Of a DNA stretch of 64,000 nt, positions 1 to 8,398 are shown piece by piece. A program made the translations under genes and the position numbers. The notes below the pieces were generated by a model. The model saw only the letters and a program-made list of their open reading frames with translations. It made no database searches and was not told where the DNA came from. Source of the DNA: Thalassobaculum sp. OXR-137 (GTDB taxonomy: Bacteria; Pseudomonadota; Alphaproteobacteria; Thalassobaculales; Thalassobaculaceae); contig NZ_CP139715.1 of the NCBI RefSeq assembly GCF_034377285.1, forward strand, positions 186,001 to 250,000. The letters are read 5' to 3'. Each line of letters begins with the position of its first letter. Position 1 is the stretch's first letter.

Positions 1-345
1 CGACAGATCGATCTCGGTATGCAGGATGGCGAAGGACGTGGCGTCGATCCGGCCGACCACGTCGTGGCCCCGAACCTCGTTCAACAGGAGCTGGGCCACT
101 CCCCGCACGATCATGTCGGCGCAGGCGCTGCCGTAGCGGTCACCGATGGCGTCCATATGATCGATTTCCACCAGGGTGAGCGCGGAGGCCGCGTGAAGAT
201 GCATGCCCAGACGGGTCCGCGCCCGGCTCTCGAACCCGTCGCGGCCGATCAGTCCGGATACCGGATCCTCGGCATAGTCGACCTCGTCGGCATAGGTGTC
301 CTCCGCGTAGGTCGGCATCACCTGACTGTTCATCTCGGCAACCAT
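1..345 (-). CDS. GGDEF-like domain protein, 3' end beyond the window
   Basis: Only the first 115 residues are present; the gene runs off the left edge. After a short acidic lead, residues 25-40 carry the D-P-x-x-G-L-x-x-R entry motif of GGDEF domains, followed by the V-E-I-D-H-M-D segment that normally holds a metal-binding Asp. Where the signature RYGGDEF is expected the sequence reads R-I-D-A-T-S-F, so the active-site loop is degenerate. By family knowledge such domains usually lack diguanylate cyclase activity and act as sensors or GTP/c-di-GMP-responsive modules. Downstream domains (for example EAL) cannot be seen. The ATG at 345 has no clear ribosome site; an in-frame ATG at 333 is an alternative start. 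Confidence 0.72.
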   Translation of the reverse strand, partial: MVAEMNSQVMPTYAEDTYADEVDYAEDPVSGLIGRDGFESRARTRLGMHLHAASALTLVEIDHMDAIGDRYGSACADMIVRGVAQLLLNEVRGHDVVGRIDATSFAILHTEIDLS

Positions 346-397
346 CGTTCGGCAAACAAAATCGGTTCTGGGCGTCCTTACACTGTCCGCCTAAACC

Positions 398-414
398 GTA
401 AACATTTCGTTTAC
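398..414. promoter_or_regulatory. hyphenated palindrome upstream of the GGDEF-like gene
   Basis: GTAAAC-ATTTC-GTTTAC has perfect 6-base arms and a 5-base centre. It lies about 55 bases upstream of the GGDEF-like gene, in the only non-coding gap between it and the metallohydrolase gene. It is a candidate operator or part of a promoter; no regulator can be assigned from the sequence. Confidence 0.35.
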
Positions 415-443
415 AACCTGGGAAACGCATTTCTCCCAGAGAT

Positions 444-1337
444 TCACAACGTATTGATGGGAACCTTGAGGACCGGCCGGCCGTCCTCGCCGGTCGGCAT
501 ATGGCCGCCGCGCATGTTGACCTGGATCGACGGAATGATCAGGCGGGGCATCGACAGGGTGCGGTCCCGTTCGGTCCGCAGCTTCACGAAGCCCGCCTTG
601 TCGTGACCCTCGGCCTCGGCGCCGACATGGATGTTGCGGGCCTTCTCCTCGCCGACCGTGGTCTCCCACCGGATGTTGCGGCCGTTCGGTCCGTAGTCGT
701 GACACATGAAAAGCCGCATCTTTTCGGGCAGGGCCAGTACCTTCTGGATCGAGTCGTAGAGCACGCCAGCATCCCCGCCCGGGAAATCCGCCCGCGCTGT
801 GCCGCCGTCCGGCATGAACAACGTGTCGCCGACGAAGGCCGCGTCGCCCAGCACATGGGTCATGCAGGCCGGCGTGTGCCCCGGCGTGTGCATGGCGAAG
901 CCGGTCATCGAGCCGACCGTGTAAGTGTCTCCGTCCTCGAACAGCCGGTCGAACTGGCTGCCGTCGCGCTGGAAGGCCGTGCCCTCGTTGAACACCTTGC
1001 CGAAGGTTTCCTGGACCTCGACGATCTTCGCCCCGATCCCGATCAGGCCGCCGAGCTTCTCCTGGATGTAGGGGGCCGCCGACAGGTGGTCCGCATGGAC
1101 ATGGGTCTCGATCAGCCATTCCACGCTGAGCCGCTGCTCCCGGATGAAGGCGATCAGGGTGTCGGCATGGGCATGGGACAGCCGGCCGGCCGCGTAGTCG
1201 ATGTCGAGGACCGAGTCGTAGACCGCGCAGCGCCGGGTCGAAGGATCGACCGCCACATGGCTGATGGTGTTGGTGTCTGGATCGAAGAAGCTGGTGACGT
1301 CGGGGTGAACCGACATATCGACCGGATAGGTGGGCAT
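444..1337 (-). CDS. metallo-beta-lactamase-fold hydrolase, persulfide-dioxygenase/Blh-like
   Basis: This 297-residue protein has the metal-binding motif T-H-V-H-A-D-H near residue 90, then T-P-G-H-T-P-A and G-D-T-L-F near residues 150-170, and a late C-H-D-Y. These supply the His and Asp ligands of the ETHE1/Blh branch of the metallo-beta-lactamase fold. Members oxidise glutathione persulfide or act in sulfide detoxification in alphaproteobacteria. The segment GTARADFPGGDA is typical of that branch. The start is supported by a GGGAGGAG site just upstream. No BigR-type repressor is adjacent, so sulfide control is not evident here. Cytoplasmic; the exact substrate is an inference from family. 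Confidence 0.85.
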   Translation of the reverse strand: MPTYPVDMSVHPDVTSFFDPDTNTISHVAVDPSTRRCAVYDSVLDIDYAAGRLSHAHADTLIAFIREQRLSVEWLIETHVHADHLSAAPYIQEKLGGLIGIGAKIVEVQETFGKVFNEGTAFQRDGSQFDRLFEDGDTYTVGSMTGFAMHTPGHTPACMTHVLGDAAFVGDTLFMPDGGTARADFPGGDAGVLYDSIQKVLALPEKMRLFMCHDYGPNGRNIRWETTVGEEKARNIHVGAEAEGHDKAGFVKLRTERDRTLSMPRLIIPSIQVNMRGGHMPTGEDGRPVLKVPINTL

Positions 1338-1438
1338 GACACTCCTCCCGGAAACCGTCGCCTCGCGCGTTGACCCGCGCTTACCTCCAATATGGGACCA
1401 TTCGACCCGGGAATCGAGTTTTGGTGCGGCACTGCGAC

Positions 1439-2323
1439 CTAGCGTCGCCAGTTGATCGCCAGCACGCCGGCAATCGCCGCGACCACGCCGGCGACGACCG
1501 TCGGGGTCAGCGTCTCTCCAAGCACCAGCACGCCGAGCAGGACACCCACGCCGGCCCGCAGATAGCTCTGGCTGGCCACGCCGAGGGACCCGAGGGTCCG
1601 CACCAGCCGGAAGTAGAGCAACAAGGCGATGCCGGTGCAGGCGACCCCGAGGACAAGGGCCGCCGCCACCGCCTTGGGGGAGGGCGTCAGTTCCCAGGGC
1701 CGGTCGGCCATCAGGCTTGCGGGGAGCAGCACGGCGGTCGCACAGAGCATGGTCCCGGCCGCCGTCACCACCGGCGGGAGATGGGAGAAGCGCCGCCCGT
1801 GCAGGGCCGCACCGGCATACAGGGCGGCACTCACCAGCACGGCGATCTGCGCCGCCACCTGACCGCCCAGCCCATTCAGGGCGTCCGTTCCGACGATCAG
1901 CACCACCCCGCCCAGTCCCAGGCAGGCCCCGAGCAGCCGCACCCCGCCCATGGACTCATGGCGGGTCACCAGAACGGTGAACAGAAACACGAACAGCGGC
2001 GAGGTCGAGTTCAGCACCGCCCCCAGCGCGCTCTCGATCTGCCGCTGCCCCCAGGCCAGCAATGTCCAGGCGCCATAGCTGTTGAGAAAGGCCTGCAGGA
2101 ACAGCCGCGCCCAGATCGTCCGGCCCGTGGGCAGGCGCTCGCCCTGTATCAGGGCGATGCCCAGCAGCAGCACTGCCGCCACCGACACCCGGACGGCGAT
2201 CAGGGTGATCGGCGGGATCTCGGCCACGGCGACCTTGAGCAGCGGGTACGACCCGCCCCACAGCAGGGCGAGGCACCCGAGCAGGGCGAATTCGAAGAGC
2301 GGCGGCGCAGCGCGGGGCGGCAT
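1439..2323 (-). CDS. EamA/DMT-family transporter
   Basis: This 294-residue, strongly hydrophobic protein has about ten predicted membrane segments arranged as two EamA repeats. The first repeat begins with the L-L-W-G-G-S-Y-P motif near residue 20, and the second ends with the E-T-L-T-P hairpin near residue 265. Members of the drug/metabolite transporter superfamily export metabolites or amino acids; the substrate cannot be read from sequence. It is transcribed on the minus strand and diverges from the YbfB-like MFS gene across a gap of about 120 bases, where no strong operator was recognised. Confidence 0.87.
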   Translation of the reverse strand: MPPRAAPPLFEFALLGCLALLWGGSYPLLKVAVAEIPPITLIAVRVSVAAVLLLGIALIQGERLPTGRTIWARLFLQAFLNSYGAWTLLAWGQRQIESALGAVLNSTSPLFVFLFTVLVTRHESMGGVRLLGACLGLGGVVLIVGTDALNGLGGQVAAQIAVLVSAALYAGAALHGRRFSHLPPVVTAAGTMLCATAVLLPASLMADRPWELTPSPKAVAAALVLGVACTGIALLLYFRLVRTLGSLGVASQSYLRAGVGVLLGVLVLGETLTPTVVAGVVAAIAGVLAINWRR

Positions 2324-2441
2324 GGCGGGTGTCTCGACCGGTGAAGGTGACCCACGCTAGGCGGGGTCCGGGCCGACAAGGTTCGGCGCCGGCCGAACCA
2401 TACGGCTTTTCTCGCCGGACGGCCCCGTCTACCGTCGCGCC

Positions 2442-3614
2442 ATGAGGATCCTGCCGACAATCCCGCCCTGGCTGCGCGTCGCCATCGGCGCCCAGTGCGG
2501 GCTGCTGATCGGCATGGGGCTGGGCCGGTTCTCCTATACGCCGATGGTCCCGGCCCTGATCGCCTCGGGCAACCTGAGCGAGGCCGAGGCAGGCTATGTC
2601 GGGGCGATCAATCTCGGCGGCTATCTGCTCGGCGGCCTGTCGGTACCGTGGCTGTTGCGCCGGGCCGACCGGGTGGCGTGGCTGCGGGCGGCGATCTGCG
2701 TGTCGGTGCTCTGCCTACTCGCCAGCATCGTGCCGGGCGGGTTCCTGTGGCTCGCCTTCTGGCGCGGGCTGATCGGCATCGCCGTGGCGGTGATCATGAT
2801 CCTTGGCATCTCCAGCGTCACGGCGACGGCCCCGGCGGGCCGCACCGGCCTCGCCAATGCCGTGGCCTATACCGGGGTCGGTCTCGGCATCCTGCTGTCG
2901 GCGGCCGGACTCCCCTGGCTGCTGGCGATCGGGGAGGTCTGGGCCTGGAGCACCGCCGCTTTCATCGGCCTCGCCGCGCTCGCCATCGCCCTCTGGGCGT
3001 GGTCCGGACCGGCGGCCGAGGCGGCACGGAGGATCCCGGCCCCACCCGCCGGCCTCGGCGCCGCCAGGGGGGACGGGCTGCGGCTGGTCGTGGCCCAGGG
3101 ACTGTTCGCCGTCGGGCTGGTGCCGCATTCGATCTACTGGGTGGATTACCTGATCCGGTCGCTGGGCTGGAGCGCCGGGGCGGCCGGCGCGCAGTGGGTG
3201 CTGTTCGGCGCCGCCGCCATCGCCGGCACGCTGGTCTGGGGGCGGATCGGCGACCGGATCGGCTTCCGTCCCGCCCTGGTCGCGGTCTATCTGAGCCTGG
3301 CGCTGGGCGCGGTGCTGCCGGTGCTGGTGACGGCGGCGCCGGCCATCCTTGCCTCGACCCTCCTGGTCGGTGCCCAGCCGGGCCTGACCGCCATCATCGC
3401 CGGACAGGCCCAGAAGATCATGGGGCCGGGGTCGATGCTCGGCCTGTGGCGCTGGATGGTGCTGTCGGTCGGCGCGGCCCAGCTCGTCGGCGGCTATGCC
3501 CTAGTGGCGCTGTTCAACGCCACCGGGTCGTACCTCGCGGTGTTCGGGGTCGGCGGGCTCGCCTTCGCCGCCGGTGCCGTACTGGTCGCGGGGCTGAAGG
3601 CCGGCCGCGCTTAA
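2442..3614 (+). CDS. YbfB/YjiJ-family MFS transporter
   Basis: This 390-residue polytopic membrane protein has the N-terminal signature G-M-G-L-G-R-F-S-Y-T-P-M near residues 25-36, typical of the YbfB/YjiJ branch of the major facilitator superfamily. The second half contains the W-G-R-I-G-D-R-I-G-F loop expected between helices of the C-terminal bundle. Around twelve hydrophobic segments fit the family length of about 390. The substrate is unknown. Its stop codon overlaps the stop of the convergent PhyH gene by four bases, so the two have no intergenic terminator space. Confidence 0.87.
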   Translation: MRILPTIPPWLRVAIGAQCGLLIGMGLGRFSYTPMVPALIASGNLSEAEAGYVGAINLGGYLLGGLSVPWLLRRADRVAWLRAAICVSVLCLLASIVPGGFLWLAFWRGLIGIAVAVIMILGISSVTATAPAGRTGLANAVAYTGVGLGILLSAAGLPWLLAIGEVWAWSTAAFIGLAALAIALWAWSGPAAEAARRIPAPPAGLGAARGDGLRLVVAQGLFAVGLVPHSIYWVDYLIRSLGWSAGAAGAQWVLFGAAAIAGTLVWGRIGDRIGFRPALVAVYLSLALGAVLPVLVTAAPAILASTLLVGAQPGLTAIIAGQAQKIMGPGSMLGLWRWMVLSVGAAQLVGGYALVALFNATGSYLAVFGVGGLAFAAGAVLVAGLKAGRA

Positions 3615-4507
3615 GCCGCGAAGGCGCTGCGGGCGCCGCCGCTCTTCTGGGTCTTGAAGATCGAGCCGGAGACCGGTGCGGGCGGCAGCGGCATGCGGAT
3701 CGGCAGGGCCTCCATGCGCGGGGTCATGGTCAGCTCGCCGGTGATCACCCGGGTCTGCAGATCCGCGTAGAACTTCCGCTGACCCATGCTGTGCAGGTGG
3801 GAGCCGGCGCCCAGGATCGGCCAGGCATCGGCCGCCTGGCATTCGTAGAACAGGATCAGCCGGTTGCGGTCGCTGTTGTTGGGTGCGGAGCCGTGCAGGG
3901 CGCGGACATGGTGCACGGTCATCGTCCCCGCCTTGCCGGTCAGGGTCACCGCCTGATCGTAATGGAAGTCCGGATCGGACGGGTCGATCGCCCCGCAGAA
4001 CAGGCCGTCGGCATTGGTATGGGCCAGGACCGGGCCCTTGTGCGAGCCGGGGATGACCTTCAGCGGACCGTTGCTCTCGTCCACATCCTCGAGCATCAGG
4101 CCGAAGGCCAGAAGATCGTCGTTGGTATGCGGGTAGAAGGCCCAGTCCTGGTGCCACTCCACTGCCTGGCCGCCCCCGGGGGCCTTGGTGTTGAGCTTGC
4201 TCGTCTGCAGCACCGTGTTCGGGCCGAGCAGGTCGGTCAGCACCTCGGTCATCGCGGAGTTCTTCAGCACGTCCCAGTACAGCGGGTCGACCAGATGTGG
4301 CAGCTTGATGCGGGTCAGGCGCGGATTGTCCGGACCGTGCCCCTCGTCCAGATCGTAGACATCGTCAGTCTCGGTGACCGTGCGCGAGCCGTCGATCAGC
4401 CGGTAGGTGGTGTCGCGCAGGGCGGCGAGCTGCTCCGGCGTGACGGCGTTCTCGACCATCAGGTAGCCGTTCTCGTTGTAGAAATCGATCTGCTCGCGCG
4501 ACAGCAT
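3611..4507 (-). CDS. phytanoyl-CoA dioxygenase (PhyH)-family oxygenase
   Basis: This 298-residue Fe(II)/2-oxoglutarate oxygenase has the iron-binding H-x-D in V-E-W-H-Q-D-W near residue 123. The distal His is in A-L-H-G-S-A-P-N-N-S near residue 205, followed by the Arg that binds 2-oxoglutarate. PhyH enzymes hydroxylate acyl-CoAs or diverse small molecules; the substrate is not deducible. A GGGAGGAA ribosome site precedes the ATG. The gene diverges from a LacI-type regulator, and one of two matched operators lies about 22 bases upstream of its start, which makes it the likely regulated target. The 3' end overlaps the convergent transporter by four bases. Confidence 0.88.
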   Translation of the reverse strand: MLSREQIDFYNENGYLMVENAVTPEQLAALRDTTYRLIDGSRTVTETDDVYDLDEGHGPDNPRLTRIKLPHLVDPLYWDVLKNSAMTEVLTDLLGPNTVLQTSKLNTKAPGGGQAVEWHQDWAFYPHTNDDLLAFGLMLEDVDESNGPLKVIPGSHKGPVLAHTNADGLFCGAIDPSDPDFHYDQAVTLTGKAGTMTVHHVRALHGSAPNNSDRNRLILFYECQAADAWPILGAGSHLHSMGQRKFYADLQTRVITGELTMTPRMEALPIRMPLPPAPVSGSIFKTQKSGGARSAFAA

Positions 4508-4528
4508 GGCATTCCTCCCTGGCTGGTT

Positions 4529-4544
4529 ATGTTATCGGTAACAT
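4529..4544. promoter_or_regulatory. LacI-type operator 1
   Basis: ATGTTA-TCGG-TAACAT has perfect 6-base arms and the central CG step typical of LacI-family operators. It sits 22 bases before the PhyH start codon and shares its pattern with operator 2, whose centre is 35 bases away. Confidence 0.7.
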
Positions 4545-4563
4545 AGCGTCGGAAAACTCGTCA

Positions 4564-4579
4564 ATGGTACCGATATCAT
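4564..4579. promoter_or_regulatory. LacI-type operator 2
   Basis: On the reverse strand this site reads ATGATA-TCGG-TACCAT, matching operator 1 at 14 of 16 bases and keeping the central TCGG. It lies 32 bases before the regulator's ATG. Two half-divergent sites with centres 35 bases apart in a 104-base divergent gap fit joint control of the regulator and PhyH genes. Confidence 0.65.
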
Positions 4580-4611
4580 CTATGGTCGGCCCGGGTGTCC
4601 GAGGAGCAGAG

Positions 4612-5625
4612 ATGACGATCGAGAGCGGCGGCTGGGTGACGATGGGCGAGGTGGCCGAGAAGGCCGGGGTGTCCAAGATCACGGTGTCGCGGGTCCTGCG
4701 GACGCCGGACAAGGTGCGGGAGGAGACCCGTGAGCGGGTGCGCGCCGCCATCGCCGAACTCGGCTACGTGCCCGACGAGGCGGCAGGCGGCCTGTCCTCG
4801 CGCCGCAGCCGGATCGTCGGCGCGGTGATCTCCACCCTCGCCGGCTCCACCTTCGCCTCGACCGTCGACGGACTGGGCGCCCGGCTGCGGCAGAACGATC
4901 ACCAGCTCCTGCTGGCCGGTACCGACTACTCCTCCGCCAAGGAGGCCGAGGCGGTCGGCGCCATGCTCGGCCGCAGGCCGGACGGCCTTGTCCTGACCAG
5001 CACGGCCCACACGGCGAACGCGCGCCAGACCCTGGCGGCGAGCCGGATCCCGGTGGTCGAGCTCTGGGAACTGCCGGTCGACCCGATCGGATACGCGGTC
5101 GGCTTTTCCAACCGCGACGCCGGGGCCGCCATGGCGCGGCACCTGCTGGCGACCGGACGGCGGCGCATGGCCTTCATCGGCACGTCCGGCGAGGGCGATC
5201 GCCGGGGGCGCCTGCGCTACGAGGGGTTCGCCGAGATCCTGGCCGACAGCGGCCTGGCGGAGGCGCGGGCGACCGCCGCCTCCTCCGGCACCCAGACCGC
5301 CCGCGGCGCCCGCGGCCTCGCCGCCGTGCTGGAGCGCTGGCCGGATACGGATGCGGTATTCTGCTCAAGCGACGCGCTGGCCCTGGGGGCGCTGAGCGAG
5401 GCCGGACGGCGCGGCCTGCGCGTGCCGGACGACCTGGCGATTGCCGGATTCGGGGATTTCGAGTTCGCCGGAGAGTTCGGCCTGGGTCTGACCACCGTGC
5501 GGATCCCCGGCCTGCGGATCGGCGAGACCGCCGCCCAGTTGATCCTCGACGTCAACGCCGGCATAGAGCCCGCCTCCCGCACGGTCGATCTCGGCTTCGA
5601 GGTGATCGACCGGTCGACAACGTGA
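4612..5625 (+). CDS. LacI-family transcriptional regulator
   Basis: This 337-residue regulator starts with a helix-turn-helix at residues 10-35 (M-G-E-V-A-E-K-A-G-V-S-K-I-T-V-S-R-V-L). The hinge region follows near residue 50, then a periplasmic-binding-protein-like effector domain. The effector is unknown. The ATG at 4612 was chosen because GAGGAG lies just upstream and the HTH begins soon after; the in-frame ATG at 4564 falls inside operator 2 and has no ribosome site. Divergent orientation and the two shared operators suggest that it represses PhyH and itself. Confidence 0.9.
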   Translation: MTIESGGWVTMGEVAEKAGVSKITVSRVLRTPDKVREETRERVRAAIAELGYVPDEAAGGLSSRRSRIVGAVISTLAGSTFASTVDGLGARLRQNDHQLLLAGTDYSSAKEAEAVGAMLGRRPDGLVLTSTAHTANARQTLAASRIPVVELWELPVDPIGYAVGFSNRDAGAAMARHLLATGRRRMAFIGTSGEGDRRGRLRYEGFAEILADSGLAEARATAASSGTQTARGARGLAAVLERWPDTDAVFCSSDALALGALSEAGRRGLRVPDDLAIAGFGDFEFAGEFGLGLTTVRIPGLRIGETAAQLILDVNAGIEPASRTVDLGFEVIDRSTT

Positions 5626-5634
5626 CCCGTGAGG

Positions 5635-5677
5635 GTTGACGCAAGTCAACGCATGGATCTTCAACTCACGATATACG
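5635..5677 (+). promoter_or_regulatory. FNR/FixK-type box with correctly spaced -10
   Basis: TTGAC-GCAA-GTCAA (5636-5649) matches the FNR/FixK consensus TTGAT-N4-ATCAA with the C/G variant seen in alphaproteobacteria, and extends to GTTGAC/GTCAAC. A TATACG hexamer at 5672-5677 would put a start site near 5684, so the box centre would fall at -41.5. That is the position used by class II CRP/FNR activators. It precedes the universal stress protein gene. Confidence 0.62.
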
Positions 5678-5703
5678 TCCTCATGTAGAAACCGTGAGGA
5701 GGA

Positions 5704-6123
5704 ATGACCATGACTGACACGATTCTTGTTCCCGTCGATCTGGAGCATACCGAAAAGCTCACGAAGGCTTTGGATGTCGCAGCCGCGATCGCCAAGACGG
5801 AACAGGCGGAAGTCTGTTTTCTCGGCGTCACGGACTCTGAGCCGAGCGCCGTCGCCGCCACGCCCGAGGCCTATGCGACGAAGCTTACGGCCTTTGCCGA
5901 GGACCAGGCGAGGCAGCGGGGTATTTCGGCCAAGTCGAACGCCGTGATCGTCCACGACACGCCGGCCGAACTGGCGAAGGCCATTTTGGGAGGCGCGGAG
6001 GAAGCAGGCGCCGACCTGATCGTCATGGCATCGCATCTGCCGGGTCTGCAGGAGCACGTGTTCGCCACCAACGCCGGCTACATTGCCAACCACGCGCCGA
6101 TCTCGGTTTACGTGGTGCGCTGA
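5704..6123 (+). CDS. universal stress protein (UspA family)
   Basis: This 139-residue single-domain Usp protein has the family start D-T-I-L-V-P-V-D near residue 5 and the late G-A-D-L-I-V-M-A-S-H segment near residue 102. The ATP-binding G-x2-G-x9-G-S/T motif is not intact: after S-H-L-P-G the sequence runs L-Q-E-H-V-F-A-T-N-A-G. It may therefore belong to the UspA type that does not bind ATP. The AGGAGGA ribosome site is strong. The upstream FNR/FixK-type box suggests induction under low oxygen, a common regime for Usp genes; that link is an inference. Confidence 0.88.
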   Translation: MTMTDTILVPVDLEHTEKLTKALDVAAAIAKTEQAEVCFLGVTDSEPSAVAATPEAYATKLTAFAEDQARQRGISAKSNAVIVHDTPAELAKAILGGAEEAGADLIVMASHLPGLQEHVFATNAGYIANHAPISVYVVR

Positions 6124-6316
6124 GGAGGCCGCGCGACTCCCGACGCCCCGGACACAGTGTCATGCGCCGCTGAGGGTGGGACATGGCAGGCCGGTCGGGG
6201 TAGGGTTGCGAAAAACAGCCCTGGAAACGCCCCCGAATGCCTTCCCCCCTCTCCCTGCTTCGGCGCATCGGCGCTGAGACGGCGCGCTGCGACCTGCCGA
6301 TCCGGTGCGCCCGGCC

Positions 6317-7561
6317 ATGAGCGAGTGGCATCCCGACAATCGCCGTGCCCTGCGGAACATCCTGATCCTGCTCGGATCGTTCTTCGTCATCGTCCAGATC
6401 AACCGGTCGGCCGGCGGCGTGCTGGCGAACTACCTGGGCAGCAACCGAGGCTTGTCGCCGACAGACATCGGCACCGTGATGGGGGCGATGTTCTTCGCCT
6501 CCGCCGTGGTGCAGCTTCCCACCGGCCTGCTGTTCGACCGCATCGGCGCCAAGCGCACCCTGGTGATGATGGGGCTGGTCGCGGTCTGCGGCATCGTGGT
6601 GTTCGCGGTGGCGGAGGAGACCTGGGCGCTGGTCGCCGGCCGCTTCATGATCGGCCTCGGCCATGGCGGGGTGATCACCGCCGTCTACCTGATCGCCATG
6701 GGATGGGCGCCACCTGACCGGGTGGCGCAGGCCACGGCCAGCCTTGTCGGCATCGCCGGCGGCATCGGCGGGGTGATGGCCACCGCACCGCTGGAGATGC
6801 TGCTTTCCGAGGCGGGGCTGACCACGACTTTCCTGGTGGTCGCCGCCCTCACCCTGGCGCTGACCGCCGTCATCCAGTTCACCGTGCAGGACGGCCCGGC
6901 CTCAGGCGGGGTGCGCCGCGATCCGGAAACCTTCGCCCAGTCGCTCGCCGGGCTGTGGGAGGTGATCCGCATGCCGGAGCTGCGCCGGATCTACGTCATG
7001 GGCTTCTGCTTCACCGCGCCGTTCATGACCATCGGCGGGTTGTGGGCCGGACCCTATTTCACCGACGTCCAGGGTCTCAGCCACGAGCAGGCCTCGCTCG
7101 CCCTGCTGATCATGGTGGTGGCCCTGCATGTGGGCACCTTCCTCTACGGCCCGCTGGAGCGGCTCGCGTCGTCGCGCAAGCGCCTGATCCTGAGCGCCGT
7201 GGCCCTGGAGGTCGCCTGCCTGGGCGTGCTGGCGGTCTGGCCCTCGGCGCCGATCTATGTGGCCGGGCCGATCCTGTTCGTCTTCGGCTGCGTGGCACCC
7301 TTCTTCGTGGTGCTGGCGAGCCATGCCCGCGGCTTCGTGCCGCCGCACCGGGCCGGCCGGGCGATCACCACGATCAACCTCGCGGGTCTGACCGGCGTCT
7401 TCGTCCTGCAGACGGCGACGGGAGCCGCCATCGACTGGGTGCAGGCGACCGGGGGCGCGGCCGAGACCGGTCACCGGATCGTCTTCACCCTGGTGATCGC
7501 CGCCCTGACCCTGTCGGCCCTGATCTATGCGGGCCAGCCGGAACAGCCGCGGAAGGGCTGA
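6317..7561 (+). CDS. MFS transporter
   Basis: This 414-residue polytopic protein with about twelve hydrophobic segments carries the loop-2 MFS motif L-L-F-D-R-I-G-A-K-R-T near residue 75. Helix 4 and 5 glycines follow (G-R-F-M-I-G-L-G-H-G-G). The C-terminal half repeats the fold. The substrate is unknown. An in-frame GTG at 6305 is an alternative start; neither start has a convincing ribosome site. The 180-base gap after the stress-protein gene contains no recognisable terminator. Confidence 0.85.
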   Translation: MSEWHPDNRRALRNILILLGSFFVIVQINRSAGGVLANYLGSNRGLSPTDIGTVMGAMFFASAVVQLPTGLLFDRIGAKRTLVMMGLVAVCGIVVFAVAEETWALVAGRFMIGLGHGGVITAVYLIAMGWAPPDRVAQATASLVGIAGGIGGVMATAPLEMLLSEAGLTTTFLVVAALTLALTAVIQFTVQDGPASGGVRRDPETFAQSLAGLWEVIRMPELRRIYVMGFCFTAPFMTIGGLWAGPYFTDVQGLSHEQASLALLIMVVALHVGTFLYGPLERLASSRKRLILSAVALEVACLGVLAVWPSAPIYVAGPILFVFGCVAPFFVVLASHARGFVPPHRAGRAITTINLAGLTGVFVLQTATGAAIDWVQATGGAAETGHRIVFTLVIAALTLSALIYAGQPEQPRKG

Positions 7562-7563
7562 GA

Positions 7564-8307
7564 TCAGCCCCCTTTGCGGACCTCGGCGACCAGCTCGGCG
7601 AGTTGCTCCTTGGAGATCGCGCCGGGCACCACATGCTCGCCGATGGTGAAGGCCGGCGTTCCCTGGATCGACAGGGCCTTGGCGAGGTCGTAGGACTTGC
7701 GCACCTGATCCTGAAGGGCCGGATCCTGCATGTCCGCCTTCAGGGCGTCGACGTCGAGGCCGACCTCCAGCGCCACCTGGAAAACCGCCTCCGCCGTCAG
7801 CCGGCCGCGCAGCTCGAGCAGCCCGGTGTGGAACGCCTCATACTTGCCCTGCCGGTCGGCGGCGAGCGAGGCCAGCGCCGCGGTCTCCGAAGCGGGGCCG
7901 AGGATCGGGAATTCCTTCAGGACCAGCCGGACGTTCCCGTCCTCCTTCACCAGTTCCATCAGCGGCGTCATCATCGATTTGCAGTAGCCGCACTGGTAGT
8001 CGAAGAACTCGACGATGGTGACGTCGCCGTTCGGATTGCCGAGCACCGGATCGCCGGGATCGCGCTCGAGAGCCTCGCGCCGGTCGACCAGAGCCTGCTT
8101 GGCGGCGGCATTCTTCTCGGCCTCCTCGCGGGCCTGCATGATGGCCACGCTCTCCAGGATGATCTCGGGATGCTGCAGGATGTAGTCGCGCACCAGCGCC
8201 TCGATCTCCGCCTTGCGTTCCGGCGAGAGGGGACCGTCATGGGCGAGTGCTGGCCCGGCGAAAAGCGCGGCTGAAAGGAGGGCGGCGGCGAAGGCGGTCC
8301 GACTCAT
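7564..8307 (-). CDS. DsbA-family thiol:disulfide oxidoreductase (Com1-like)
   Basis: This 247-residue exported protein has a clear Sec signal ending ...F-A-G-P-A-L-A near residue 22. The thioredoxin-fold domain begins around residue 90 with the active site D-Y-Q-C-G-Y-C-K. The cis-Pro appears in Q-G-T-P-A-F near residue 210. N-terminal charged helices (residues 25-80) resemble Com1/DsbG-like proteins, which often dimerise. It acts in the periplasm on Cys-containing substrates. The start was set at the Met after a GGAG site; an upstream in-frame extension would lack a signal peptide. It lies directly downstream of the BepA-like protease gene on the same strand, so the pair may form an envelope-quality-control operon. 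Confidence 0.88.
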   Translation of the reverse strand: MSRTAFAAALLSAALFAGPALAHDGPLSPERKAEIEALVRDYILQHPEIILESVAIMQAREEAEKNAAAKQALVDRREALERDPGDPVLGNPNGDVTIVEFFDYQCGYCKSMMTPLMELVKEDGNVRLVLKEFPILGPASETAALASLAADRQGKYEAFHTGLLELRGRLTAEAVFQVALEVGLDVDALKADMQDPALQDQVRKSYDLAKALSIQGTPAFTIGEHVVPGAISKEQLAELVAEVRKGG

Positions 8308-8398
8308 CGGGATCTCCAGAAGACGATTTCGCGCGCATCCTGTCGCAGGACGCCGAACCCGTCCACCGCGCCGACCCTCTCGGGCCATCACGGTGACG

